Below the pieces are notes generated by a model. It was given only the letters and a program-made list of their open reading frames with translations. It was not told the DNA's origin and searched no databases. Position numbers and translations under genes: made by a program. DNA of 61,946 bases from an uncultured Chlamydiae bacterium (GTDB lineage Bacteria > Chlamydiota > Chlamydiia > Chlamydiales > Rhabdochlamydiaceae): contig CAMFIG010000007.1 in assembly GCA_945952445.1 (NCBI GenBank), positions 1-61,946 on the forward strand. Direction: 5' to 3'. Within the stretch, counting starts at the first letter, position 1, and the number at the start of each line of letters is the position of its first letter. Positions 17,532-25,737 of the stretch are shown here, piece after piece.

Positions 17532-18308
17532 TTATCGAAAAGAGAGGACAAGCCCTTGAATAATTAACGTCCATCCATCCACCATCACAATGAGTAGCAG
17601 TTTGAGCGGCAAAGCAATCGTCAAAGGCGAGAGCATCATCATCCCCATCGCAAGGAGGATGTTCGAGGTTACAAGGTCGATAACAAAGAAGGGAAGATAG
17701 ATGAGCACTCCGATTTCAAAAGCAGCTTTGAGTTGTGATGTGATGAAAGAGGGAATTAAAACAATGAAATCGGTTGGTTTCAAAGAGGTTCGAAATTCAT
17801 CGGGAAAAGATTTGTATGCGAGTTGATAAAAGCCGGTCATGTGCTTCGGAGAGGTGTTCCTCTGAAGAAATCCTCTTAAAGGTTCTTTCGACTTTTCGAC
17901 GACATGGATAATGTAATTGGCAGTTTCTCCTGAAAAAAGCTGGGTGGGAGCTTTAGTTTTCATATAGTCTTCGCCTGCCTTATACATGGCAAGGCCTGTA
18001 GGAAACATAACATAGACAGTGACTAAGAGAGCGATACCATTTAAAACCTGGTTTGGAGGAGACTGCTGCACTCCAAGGGCGTTGCGCAATAAAGAGAGAA
18101 CGACCACAACTTTCACATAAGATGTTAAGAGCATCACAGCAAAAGGGAGAATGGATAGGCCAGCTAAAACAGCAAGTTCTGTTAGAATGCTCGGAGGAGG
18201 GATCGTGTCAGGGCTTTCTGGAGAAGATGCGATGCCGGGATCTTGGGCCCAGGAAAGATCCCAACAGCAAAGAGCCAAGAAAAGAAATATGAGCAGACGC
18301 CATGGCAT
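17532..18308 (-). CDS. sctR: T3SS export apparatus protein SctR
   Basis: 258 aa, FliP/SctR family. It begins with a signal-like hydrophobic segment (residues about 1-21, ending SWAQD), as in FliP and chlamydial homologs and unlike shorter SctR proteins. Diagnostic blocks are SILPFAVMLLTSYVKVVVVLSLLRNALGVQQSPP (read as two halves), the FIVLIPSFITSQLKAAFEIG loop, and the late LLAMGMMMLSPLTIALPLKL. With SctS and SctT it builds the export gate. 98 bp separate it from sctL upstream, so a second promoter there is possible. Confidence 0.95.
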   Translation of the reverse strand: MPWRLLIFLFLALCCWDLSWAQDPGIASSPESPDTIPPPSILTELAVLAGLSILPFAVMLLTSYVKVVVVLSLLRNALGVQQSPPNQVLNGIALLVTVYVMFPTGLAMYKAGEDYMKTKAPTQLFSGETANYIIHVVEKSKEPLRGFLQRNTSPKHMTGFYQLAYKSFPDEFRTSLKPTDFIVLIPSFITSQLKAAFEIGVLIYLPFFVIDLVTSNILLAMGMMMLSPLTIALPLKLLLIVMVDGWTLIIQGLVLSFR

Positions 18309-18406
18309 AATATGACCTTTTGCAGAGTATATGTCTTTTGTACACTATTTTCCTCTTTTTTGAGAAAGAGTAAATCGTGGCAATTAAAGAGAGGTTGGTT
18401 TGAAAT

Positions 18407-19027
18407 TTAGCGCATGTAACGTTGGAAAGCTGTTTCTAGGGCTCTCCATTGGTTTTCGATGCTGGCATTGATGATACCCGACTCCGTTTCGATAATACAG
18501 CCTCCAGAAGAGACATCTTCTCGTTCTTGTATGGATAGGCTTTGGAGCTGCTCTAAGATTTCTTTAAGACGGTCTTTGTTGGTTTCTAGAGCATCTTTGT
18601 CTTGTTTGTTTACATAAATAATTATTTTGTGATTTTGCCTTGCAGGAGCCAGAGCTTGAAGAACAATGTCGACAATAGTATCCGGATGTGTTTTTAGCTC
18701 TGTGCTTACGATTTTTTTAGCAGCGGAAAGAGCGATTGGCAAAATGGCTTTCTGCATTTCAAGACGGATTCTGCGCAGCTCCTGTTCAAACGTCATGAGG
18801 TGCTCATTGAATTGCAAGAGGCCTTCAGAGAATCCTTCTTCTTTTGCCTTTTCTTTGAGTTTTTCGCATTCTACTGTCACCTGCTCTCGGTATTGGTCTG
18901 CATCTTTTTGCGCTTTTTCAAGTACCTCGATTGCATTCAGCAGCGTGCAAAATTCTTCTTTAGGAACGATTTTGGATTCTGCGTTGAGGTGTACTTTACC
19001 ATCTTGGATATAAGAAAAAAGCTTCAT
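18407..19027 (-). CDS. sctL: T3SS ATPase regulator / stator SctL
   Basis: 206 aa from the ATG at 19027, which overlaps the stop of the preceding gene in an ATGA junction. A longer frame to 19171 exists, but its extra Arg/Pro/Ser-rich residues are the sctK sequence in another frame. The middle (residues about 35-95) is a charged coiled coil (KAQKDADQYREQVTVECEKL), followed by the FliH/SctL C-terminal domain with LSAAKKIVSTELKTHPDTIVDIV and a late SGGCIIETESGIINASIENQ. It links the ATPase SctN to the sorting platform. sctN itself is not in the window. Confidence 0.9.
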   Translation of the reverse strand: MKLFSYIQDGKVHLNAESKIVPKEEFCTLLNAIEVLEKAQKDADQYREQVTVECEKLKEKAKEEGFSEGLLQFNEHLMTFEQELRRIRLEMQKAILPIALSAAKKIVSTELKTHPDTIVDIVLQALAPARQNHKIIIYVNKQDKDALETNKDRLKEILEQLQSLSIQEREDVSSGGCIIETESGIINASIENQWRALETAFQRYMR

Positions 19028-19887
19028 AACGCCTTCCATTTGTTGATCAAAGCCAGGATTTCTACGATTTGTCCCGAGAGGATGTCTTTGGCTTTTGGGT
19101 GGTCGAGTTCTTTGCGCCACAGGGCTAGAAGCCCTGCTTGTTCTGTGCTGAGTCGGTGTTCGATATGCCATAGGAAGCTTTCATTTTCGCCGAACAGCGC
19201 TTTTGCTAGGCGATTCACCCCTCGGCTACAGAGAAGATTTAATAGTGTCTGAGGATCTCCATCCCATTTCTCTAGATCCATCCTTCTAAAGACAATCCTT
19301 TCTTTTTTATGCGACAAGCTCTGAAGAAAATAGGCTTTTTCTCTGGATAGGCAAGATTGGATCTTTTTGAGTTGGACTGTGTTGATGATCTGCCGGACTT
19401 CAACGGCGAGGTCATGGATGCCAAGAAGCTCGATGAGTAGGGATAGCTCTTCAAAAGACAGAGTCAGTAGCTGGTTTAAAGAAGAAGCGGGTACAGCTGA
19501 AGAAGAAAGTAGCGCAAAGTCGGTAGGGGCAATAGCCTTTAATAAGACTGTTTGGGCGTATTGAATCCCCATGGAAGAAAGCTCGATAATCGGTCCTGAG
19601 AATAGGAGAGTCTTTTTGAGGATGCTGATATGAGACGTGGGAAGTGCTGAGACAAAAAATCGAATGTCATTTTCTGAAAGTGTCCTTAAGAAAGGAGCCC
19701 ACCATGAAGGGTGGATCTCTGCTATGTTTTCAGCAGAAAATCCTAAGGAAAGGTCCTCTCTCGGAGTGTGTAGATGTTGAACAAAATCCCTTTCGGCAGA
19801 AGGTAGATAAGAGAGAAGAGCATCCCTTTTTTTGTCCCCTAGCTTCTGCAGAAATGCATTGCAAACGAGCCATCCCGTCGTATCCAT
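19024..19887 (-). CDS. sctK: Probable T3SS sorting-platform protein SctK (CT560-like)
   Basis: 287 aa, soluble and mostly helical, without signal or membrane segment. Sequence alone is weak evidence because SctK proteins are poorly conserved. Position is the main argument: it sits between sctJ (2 nt gap) and sctL (ATGA overlap), exactly where Chlamydia trachomatis has CT560. The N-terminal part (NAFLQKLGDKKRDALLSYLPS) and the repeated leucine-rich helices fit an adaptor that joins SctL and SctQ. I am confident it belongs to the T3SS operon and less so of the exact subunit. Confidence 0.7.
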   Translation of the reverse strand: MDTTGWLVCNAFLQKLGDKKRDALLSYLPSAERDFVQHLHTPREDLSLGFSAENIAEIHPSWWAPFLRTLSENDIRFFVSALPTSHISILKKTLLFSGPIIELSSMGIQYAQTVLLKAIAPTDFALLSSSAVPASSLNQLLTLSFEELSLLIELLGIHDLAVEVRQIINTVQLKKIQSCLSREKAYFLQSLSHKKERIVFRRMDLEKWDGDPQTLLNLLCSRGVNRLAKALFGENESFLWHIEHRLSTEQAGLLALWRKELDHPKAKDILSGQIVEILALINKWKAL

Positions 19888-19889
19888 AC

Positions 19890-20867
19890 TTATAATTTGT
19901 CCTGAGGTCTATTCACATCTGTAGAAGAGGATTCTTCTTCCTGATAAGGAGTTGCCTTTAATAGTTGTCTAAGACCCCCTTTACTTTTTACCATCGGATA
20001 TATTTTCCAGATAAGCCAAGCGGAAAACAATCCGAAAACGATCAGCAAAAAGGAGAAAAAGAAGAATAGCACTCGGAATCGGCTTGCTGAGTTTTTGCTC
20101 ATGACAATAGACCAAATGCTGACATATTCTTTTGGTTTTATCGAGAGGTCTTCTGGAGAGGGTGTCAAAGTGACATCTGCAAAGCGAGCTCTATCGGAAA
20201 TAACGGTGACATCATTGACATCGAGGCCGTTGACGCTGCCAGCCACAAGGCGTTTGATTTTCATGACAAGATGACTGTTTGGATCGTCTAGCACTCCTTG
20301 GTGTTTGACATAGACGGCTGCTGTAATTTTTTGAGGGGTTTGAACTGCTCCCGGGATGGGCACTGTCGATTCTGCAGGAGGAAAAGAGAGCTGAACATCG
20401 GCATCGATCACCCCATCGATTTTTCGAATGGTATTGGCAATTTGTTCGGCAAGGCCTGCCTGATAGCGGATCGTTTCTTCTTTATCAGAAGACATAAGTC
20501 CTTGCTTTGCAAACAAGTCCAGAAGATTAGTGCCTTTGATTCGAGGCAGGCCATTTTGGTTCAGAACGGCCATTGCGTCGGTAGCCTTGCTTTCGTCGAC
20601 AGCGATGCTCCACTTAGGAGTGGCTTGTGCAGCTCCAGGGGCAGAGGATATCGCTGGTGTTTTGCTTGCAACAATCCCTTTGCTAGCCAAGAAGACGATG
20701 ATTTCATTGGCTTCTCTTTCATCGACGTCGCTTACAATGACCATGCGGTTTTCACAGCTGGCAAGCAAAAGCAGTCCTAGAAAGCAAGGAAGAAGATAGC
20801 GAATCTTCCGAAGCCAGTATGATGACCAAGTTGCTTTGCAAGGATACTGAAGAGGGTTTTTCGTCAT
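19890..20867 (-). CDS. sctJ: T3SS inner-membrane ring lipoprotein SctJ
   Basis: 325 aa from the ATG at 20867. The frame is open to 20960 with a TTG, but from 20867 the protein starts with a basic region, a hydrophobic core and a lipobox LLASC (Cys38). Then come the YscJ/FliF ring-building domains (EANEIIVFLASKGIVA; GTNLLDLFAKQGLMSSDKEE; IRKIDGVIDADVQLSFP; AAVYVKHQG; IKRLVAGSVNGLDVNDVTVI). A C-terminal membrane helix lies at about residues 265-290. Length matches chlamydial CdsJ, longer than YscJ. It is the first gene of the sctJKLRST operon. Confidence 0.94.
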   Translation of the reverse strand: MTKNPLQYPCKATWSSYWLRKIRYLLPCFLGLLLLASCENRMVIVSDVDEREANEIIVFLASKGIVASKTPAISSAPGAAQATPKWSIAVDESKATDAMAVLNQNGLPRIKGTNLLDLFAKQGLMSSDKEETIRYQAGLAEQIANTIRKIDGVIDADVQLSFPPAESTVPIPGAVQTPQKITAAVYVKHQGVLDDPNSHLVMKIKRLVAGSVNGLDVNDVTVISDRARFADVTLTPSPEDLSIKPKEYVSIWSIVMSKNSASRFRVLFFFFSFLLIVFGLFSAWLIWKIYPMVKSKGGLRQLLKATPYQEEESSSTDVNRPQDKL

Positions 20868-21038
20868 AGCATCACACGGGGTATGTTTTGTTTTTTTTGG
20901 AGGCCAAGTTCCTCCCGTCGCAAATAGTGTAATCAGATTCCGATCATATGTCGAGGCCAAAATAAGTTGACAAGGCCCCTATTTGTGCTTATACCTAAAG
21001 CGCAGATTTTGGAATAATGTTTTTATTTGGAAGGCAAC

Positions 21039-21539
21039 ATGCGTCTATTAAATCGCTGCGTAGGGATCCTATTGGTTGCAATTGTTCTATTGTCAGCGAT
21101 ACCAATTCCGATGCAAGCTCCGTCTATTTCAACGCAGATTGAGAATTATTCTCGATGTGGAATATTGGAACAGGCAACGAGTGGACTTGTCTATTTAAAA
21201 ATTGACAAAAGATATGTGGATGGCGTGTTGCCTTTGCTTAAGCAGCAAGAAGGGGACTTAAAAAATCCGAAGGAACTTCATCTGGACAGTGTGGGTGCCC
21301 ATATTACAGTCATGACCTTACAAGAGAGCTGCGGTAAAAATATTGTGGAGTTGGGAGAAAGCTTTTGTTTTTCTGTAGAAGGTCTTTATGTTGTAAGAGC
21401 AGGCAAGAAGAAGTTTTACTATTTAAAGGTCGCTTCAGATGCCTTGCAAAATTTAAGAGAAAAGTATGGTTTACCTGCGCAGTATGAAGACCACGACTTG
21501 CATATTACCGTAGCTTGGCAGAAAGCGAAAGAAGATTAG
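21039..21539 (+). CDS. Exported protein with 2H-phosphoesterase-like motifs
   Basis: 166 aa from the ATG at 21039, preceded by a GGAAGGC site. Residues 1-26 form a signal peptide or signal anchor. The rest contains two His-x-Thr-Val motifs, GAHITVM (about 87-92) and DLHITVAW (about 153-160), one near each half, which is the defining pattern of the 2H phosphoesterase superfamily (RNA ligase, cyclic phosphodiesterase and related folds). Members hydrolyse 2',3'-cyclic or similar phosphates. I infer such an activity in the periplasm or outside the cell; the substrate is unknown. The gene ends 4 nt inside the convergent glycosyltransferase. Confidence 0.6.
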   Translation: MRLLNRCVGILLVAIVLLSAIPIPMQAPSISTQIENYSRCGILEQATSGLVYLKIDKRYVDGVLPLLKQQEGDLKNPKELHLDSVGAHITVMTLQESCGKNIVELGESFCFSVEGLYVVRAGKKKFYYLKVASDALQNLREKYGLPAQYEDHDLHITVAWQKAKED

Positions 21540-22534
21540 CGTGGTTTTTGATAGATCCAAGCAGGACCTTGTCCAAATTTCTTTTTGCAGTAGTCATAGA
21601 CCCCTTGTAGGGCGGCTCTATAGCGGAGTGTTCTTTCTTGTTTGTGGACCAGGCATTCTTTTTTGCAAAACAGTCTTAAGATGGCAAGCTCTGTCGATTT
21701 AATCGCGTATAGTTTGCTAAGGTGGGAGATTTCTGGAAGAAGAACTTTCCAAAATAGGTTTCTTTGCTCTTTTTTTGTGCAGTTTCTTGCAATCCAAAGA
21801 AGTCTGTTGCGCCACCAAAAATAGGTACTATGGGGCTTGCCGGTAAAAGAAGCGGACACCTTGTGCCATAACTTCGCTTGAGGACAGCTCATTACCTGTA
21901 AGCCTTGGCGCCGAACTCGAAAGCAGTAATCTGATTCTTCCCATATCAAAAAGAATTGGGGTTCTAGCAATCCAACGGTGTCTAAAGCTGCTTTTGTAAT
22001 GAAAAAAGCGACACCGCATACATAGTCGAGGTGTTGAGGTGATTCCCAAGAAAAGCCATCCTCTAAGGCTCGATGTCCTACCAATGTGAATTGTCCTGTG
22101 GAAGGATTCCATTTTCCTCCTAGATGGTCTAGCGTTGTTTTCTCTCCGTATAGATATGCTTTTCCTCCTAGGACGCCAATTTGAGAAGAGGTTTGAGCCA
22201 TTTGCACAAACGCAGAGAGAAATCCCGGGTCTACGACAGTGTCGTTGTTGAGCAAGCAGACGGCATCGGCTCCTTGGCTCATAGCATAGCGGATTCCTAC
22301 GTTATTGCCCTCTGCAAAGCCGAGATTTTCTTTGGTGTCTATTACGAAAACATCTGGGTATGCTTTTCTGATAGCCTCTACTGATTCATCGGTAGAGCCG
22401 TTATCGACGACGATGGTTGTAAAATGGGAGTAGTTTATCTTTTGTGTGGAAGAGAGACAGTCTAAGGTGTCTTGCTTGCCGTTCCAGTTTAAGATGATTA
22501 AAAATACATGTAGATTATCGGAGGGTTTTTTCAT
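21536..22534 (-). CDS. Family 2 glycosyltransferase (rhamnosyltransferase-like)
   Basis: 332 aa. GT-A fold: VFLIILNWNGKQDTLDCL at the N-terminus, IVVDNGSTDES, ENLGFAEGNNVGIRYA, and the metal-binding AVCLLNNDTVVDPGFL (Asp-x-Asp-like NNDT). The later EESDYCFRVRRQGLQV is typical of the rhamnosyl/galactofuranosyl-type GT2 group. Given dTDP-rhamnose genes at 3.5-6 kb it could use that donor, but this is inference. It is the last gene of a minus-strand trio with overlapping ends (20 nt with the gene upstream). Confidence 0.87.
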   Translation of the reverse strand: MKKPSDNLHVFLIILNWNGKQDTLDCLSSTQKINYSHFTTIVVDNGSTDESVEAIRKAYPDVFVIDTKENLGFAEGNNVGIRYAMSQGADAVCLLNNDTVVDPGFLSAFVQMAQTSSQIGVLGGKAYLYGEKTTLDHLGGKWNPSTGQFTLVGHRALEDGFSWESPQHLDYVCGVAFFITKAALDTVGLLEPQFFLIWEESDYCFRVRRQGLQVMSCPQAKLWHKVSASFTGKPHSTYFWWRNRLLWIARNCTKKEQRNLFWKVLLPEISHLSKLYAIKSTELAILRLFCKKECLVHKQERTLRYRAALQGVYDYCKKKFGQGPAWIYQKPR

Positions 22535-22997
22535 GGATAAAATCGGAGATGGATTGGGTTGTAAAAAGAGCTGTTTGTGAGATGTTATATTGAGAGAGAG
22601 GATCTAAAAGAGTTTTATTTTCAAAGATAGCGAGGATGTCGGAGACGACAATGTCGTTTTTGCGTAAATCGGCAATGATATTGAGGTCTTCGGAAGTGAC
22701 AAGATCCGCTACAATCAGGCAAGTTTTTCCTGTGTGCCAAGAGTTGTTTTCTAAAGTAAGCATCGGGAGGTTATGTTCTAAGGCGATGCAGGTTGTCCAG
22801 GGAAGTGAGGAAGAAGAGGCTCCAAAGAGAAGATCGCAAGGGATATCAGAGGCGGCTTCCCATAGAGCTTGGCTTACCTTCCTAATAAGATGAGGAAAAG
22901 CCCAGGCTTGCGTTGTATTAAAAAGAGGGCCCCCTTGAGGGTTTGAGCGGATAGCTCCAGCTCGATAAAGGTCGAAAAGCAGTTCTTCATACGCCAT
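22515..22997 (-). CDS. Orotate phosphoribosyltransferase-like protein, degenerate
   Basis: 160 aa, short for PyrE (about 200). The start has a good AGGAGG. The N-terminus (LLFDLYRAGAIR) and FGASSSSLPWTTCIALEHNLPMLTL follow OPRTase. CLIVADLVTSED (about 93-104) sits where the PRPP loop should be, but one of the paired acidic residues and the Gly of T-x-G are gone. The flexible catalytic loop with its Lys/Asp/Gly residues, normally between the LPM-strand and the PRPP loop, is replaced by about a dozen residues. So binding of a ligand is possible but normal OPRT catalysis looks unlikely. It lies inside a glycan operon, not near pyrimidine genes. Confidence 0.6.
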   Translation of the reverse strand: MAYEELLFDLYRAGAIRSNPQGGPLFNTTQAWAFPHLIRKVSQALWEAASDIPCDLLFGASSSSLPWTTCIALEHNLPMLTLENNSWHTGKTCLIVADLVTSEDLNIIADLRKNDIVVSDILAIFENKTLLDPLSQYNISQTALFTTQSISDFIHEKTLR

Positions 22998-24066
22998 GAG
23001 AGCCTCCTGTGCGGCAATCGAGTAAGGTTACTGCTGCTTTATATACCGATTCTGGGGAAATTTGGAAGAGGCAAAAAGGTTCTTTACACCGTTTTCGTAT
23101 GCATGGGGTGCAAGTTTTTTCTGTCTGGATGGCGATGGCATGCGAGAGAAAGTAAGGGCCGCATAGCCTCGCGTCGGTAGGGCCGAAAAGAGACAAAGTA
23201 GGAGTTTTCATCGCATAGGCAACATGCATTGGACCTGTGTCATTGGAAATCACCAAAGAGCATCGTTTGAAAAGGGCTGCCAAAGCCCGGATTGGAAAAC
23301 CTTCGGATAAGATGATTGCTCCGGGAATTTGTTTTGCTATAGAATCCATTAAAGGCCTCTCTGCACCTGTTCCCGTAACGATAATTTGCGCTCCGATCTC
23401 TTTCTGAAGGCGGATGCCAACCTTGGCAAAACAGTCTGGATTCCACTGTTTAAAACGATCTTTAGCTCCGGGATGGAGGGCGATGATTGGGGTATTTAGA
23501 TGAGGAAGAAAATTTTCAGCTATTTGCTCGTCTTGAGGTGAAAGGAAGATCTCCATGCAAGGAGAAGAAAAAATAGCTCCTGCTTTGGCGGCGATGCGGA
23601 GTCTTCTTGCGATTTCATGTTCTTCTTTTTGAGGGATCGGATCGGTGAGTAAAAAATCCAATCCTTTATTGATGTTAAGGGAGCCGATGATTCTTCTTGG
23701 CATAAGTAGAGAGGCAAGAGGCAAGGCGATCCTTTGAGAAGTGTGGAATACCAAGACTGTATCGATCTTTTTTTTGTAGAGTTTCCAAAGGAGCTTGGCA
23801 ATTTGAATGGGTGAAGATGGGAGAATAAAGCAGTCGCTTAAGTGGGGATTATATTTTAAGAGCTCTTGGCCTAAGGAACTGGTGAGAATGGCTATGTAGG
23901 CTTGAGGATAGGACTGGCGCAAAGTCCGGATGGCAGGGGTGCCCCAAAGAGTGTCTCCAAGCGCTGTTGTGGAAATGATTAGAAAACGTTCTTGCGGCTT
24001 TATTTTGTTGCGTGCAAAAAGGCGAAGGCAAACGAAAATAAAGCGAATGAAAATATTTTTTATCAT
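22987..24066 (-). CDS. Family 9 glycosyltransferase (ADP-heptose:LPS heptosyltransferase-like)
   Basis: 359 aa. The N-terminal membrane-associated helix is followed by the GT9 pattern: ISTTALGDTLWGTPAIRTLR, IIALHPGAKDRFKQWN, IIVTGTGAER and CSLVISNDTGPMHVAYAM with SLFGPTD. These match WaaC/WaaF/RfaQ-type enzymes, which add heptose to lipopolysaccharide core. Chlamydiaceae have truncated LOS without heptose, so a GT9 here suggests a more elaborate LPS or another glycan. It is the first gene of the trio and overlaps the phosphoribosyltransferase-like gene by 11 nt. Confidence 0.85.
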   Translation of the reverse strand: MIKNIFIRFIFVCLRLFARNKIKPQERFLIISTTALGDTLWGTPAIRTLRQSYPQAYIAILTSSLGQELLKYNPHLSDCFILPSSPIQIAKLLWKLYKKKIDTVLVFHTSQRIALPLASLLMPRRIIGSLNINKGLDFLLTDPIPQKEEHEIARRLRIAAKAGAIFSSPCMEIFLSPQDEQIAENFLPHLNTPIIALHPGAKDRFKQWNPDCFAKVGIRLQKEIGAQIIVTGTGAERPLMDSIAKQIPGAIILSEGFPIRALAALFKRCSLVISNDTGPMHVAYAMKTPTLSLFGPTDARLCGPYFLSHAIAIQTEKTCTPCIRKRCKEPFCLFQISPESVYKAAVTLLDCRTGGSHGV

Positions 24067-24132
24067 ATAAGCACCGTTCTCGGTAGGGCAGCTATTGTAT
24101 GAGAAAAAAGATTTGGATCCAATGTGAAATTT

Positions 24133-25650
24133 TCAATGAGTGGGTGGATAAGCTTCGAATGTAAGGCAGCGGATCCCTCCTTTCCTTCTCGCTATGAATT
24201 CAGACATGTTGGCAATTCCATGCATCGTCATACTGGGAAACTTGTTTTGGAAGAGTTCGCAGATCTTTTTATGGAACCGATGTTCTTCTTCTGTTGTAGG
24301 TCCTGTGGTAATGAAAGTATAACCATTTTCAAAGAGGTCTTGCCTTTGGAATTCTTCGCAAGAGTTCATGGAAAAAACGGTTTTTCGTTTAGGAACGAAA
24401 ATACCATTGCAGTAGTTGAGAACCATTTTGCCGTCTTTTAATACGGCGGGCATAGTGTGGACATCGATATTTTGTGCAGATAGCATCGAGAGTCTCTGTT
24501 TTTGCAGTGCGGAAAAAGCAATAACATCCTTTGCTGTTTGTCTTCGGTATTGATAGAGGAGATTAGCTTCTGCAAAGCTAAAAGAGCCTTCTTGAAAGAT
24601 CTTATCAAGCAGCTCTTCCGTTTCTTTTGCATCATGCAAAATGACGGTTCCATCTGGCATTACAAAGAGTTCCATGTCGATATGGAATGTTGTCTGAGGT
24701 AGGAAGGTAATATCTTTAAGGGGAACTTCCAAGTCCTCTGCGATGTATTGCTTAGTAAGCGAAAGTTTAGCTTCTACCAGCGAAGCTTGGCTTTCATATT
24801 GCTCTCGATCCTGTTCCGAGGCTGGGCTTGCCAGAGTATGTAAGAGACTGCTTTTTGCATGCATTTTCAAGATAGCATCTTTATTGATTGCAAGGGGTGA
24901 ATCTAACGTCGTATGCGTTGTTTCAAAATTGAAGTTGGACAGAGTTTCCGCTTCGACGTAGTGTGTCATTTGTGAGAATAGATCCATATTGCGAGCGATG
25001 CGATACGATTCGCTAGAGGGAGGTAGCGGTTTAACGTCATCTAGAAATCCTTGTTCTTCCAAAGCGATCATGCTTAAGTATAAGCTGAGCTCGCCGACGA
25101 TAGCCTTTGGTTGGTCATGAGAGAAAAAAACATAACAATTCCCGCCTTCAATGCATGTTTTTCCTTGTTTGATGCAGAGGCCGAAGTCTGCAGCCGTTGC
25201 CATAGCTTGCATAACATTGATTGCTGTAAATCCTATGCCTTTGATGGGGACGTCGGATGCAAAAAAATGTCCGGCGTAGATCGGGATCATAGACATGAGA
25301 AGCAAGTCTAAAGCGCTTGTTGTATATCGATTGATGGGATAGGGAACTAGAGTTTTTCCCGAGTTTAAGGCTACATGGGAGTCTCGAACAAAAGGACTGC
25401 AGCGGGTCCCATTGGGATAAAAGCAAATGAGTTTTTGGTCGACAATTGTAAGTAGAGACTGTAGCAAGGGAGTAGTCGAAGAGCCGAGCTCCCGCATTGC
25501 AAATATATTCCAATTAGGGTTTTTTTGAGGCGATGGAAGACTATATTTTGCAATCTTGTCCGTAGTTTTTACATTCCATCGAAGTTGGCGATATATTGAT
25601 GGGGGGTGGAGGGCTTCGATGCTCTGCCGGAGAAGTGGGGATATGCGCAT
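24133..25650 (-). CDS. Guanidino-group-modifying-enzyme-like protein (deiminase/amidinotransferase fold)
   Basis: 505 aa, no signal peptide. I read the catalytic pattern of the GME superfamily in the right order: IEGGNCYVF (EGGN 168-171), FHIDMELFVMPDG (His323, Asp325), LNYCNGIFVPKRK and a C-terminal GGIRCLTFE with Cys495. In agmatine deiminase, arginine deiminase and bacterial peptidylarginine deiminase the equivalent Glu/Asp, His-x-Asp and Gly-Gly-x-x-Cys carry out attack on a guanidinium carbon. Compared with agmatine deiminase (about 370 aa) it is longer, with extra sequence before residue 100 and between 180 and 310. Substrate may be a free guanidine compound or a protein arginine. No clear RBS was seen before the ATG. 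Confidence 0.6.
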   Translation of the reverse strand: MRISPLLRQSIEALHPPSIYRQLRWNVKTTDKIAKYSLPSPQKNPNWNIFAMRELGSSTTPLLQSLLTIVDQKLICFYPNGTRCSPFVRDSHVALNSGKTLVPYPINRYTTSALDLLLMSMIPIYAGHFFASDVPIKGIGFTAINVMQAMATAADFGLCIKQGKTCIEGGNCYVFFSHDQPKAIVGELSLYLSMIALEEQGFLDDVKPLPPSSESYRIARNMDLFSQMTHYVEAETLSNFNFETTHTTLDSPLAINKDAILKMHAKSSLLHTLASPASEQDREQYESQASLVEAKLSLTKQYIAEDLEVPLKDITFLPQTTFHIDMELFVMPDGTVILHDAKETEELLDKIFQEGSFSFAEANLLYQYRRQTAKDVIAFSALQKQRLSMLSAQNIDVHTMPAVLKDGKMVLNYCNGIFVPKRKTVFSMNSCEEFQRQDLFENGYTFITTGPTTEEEHRFHKKICELFQNKFPSMTMHGIANMSEFIARRKGGIRCLTFEAYPPTH

Positions 25651-25737
25651 ATGAGTTTTTGTAATTCTTTAAAATTAAAGAGCAAAACTTAACCACAAAA
25701 CACATATTGTTTTCAATGTTAATTAATTGAAGCTTTT

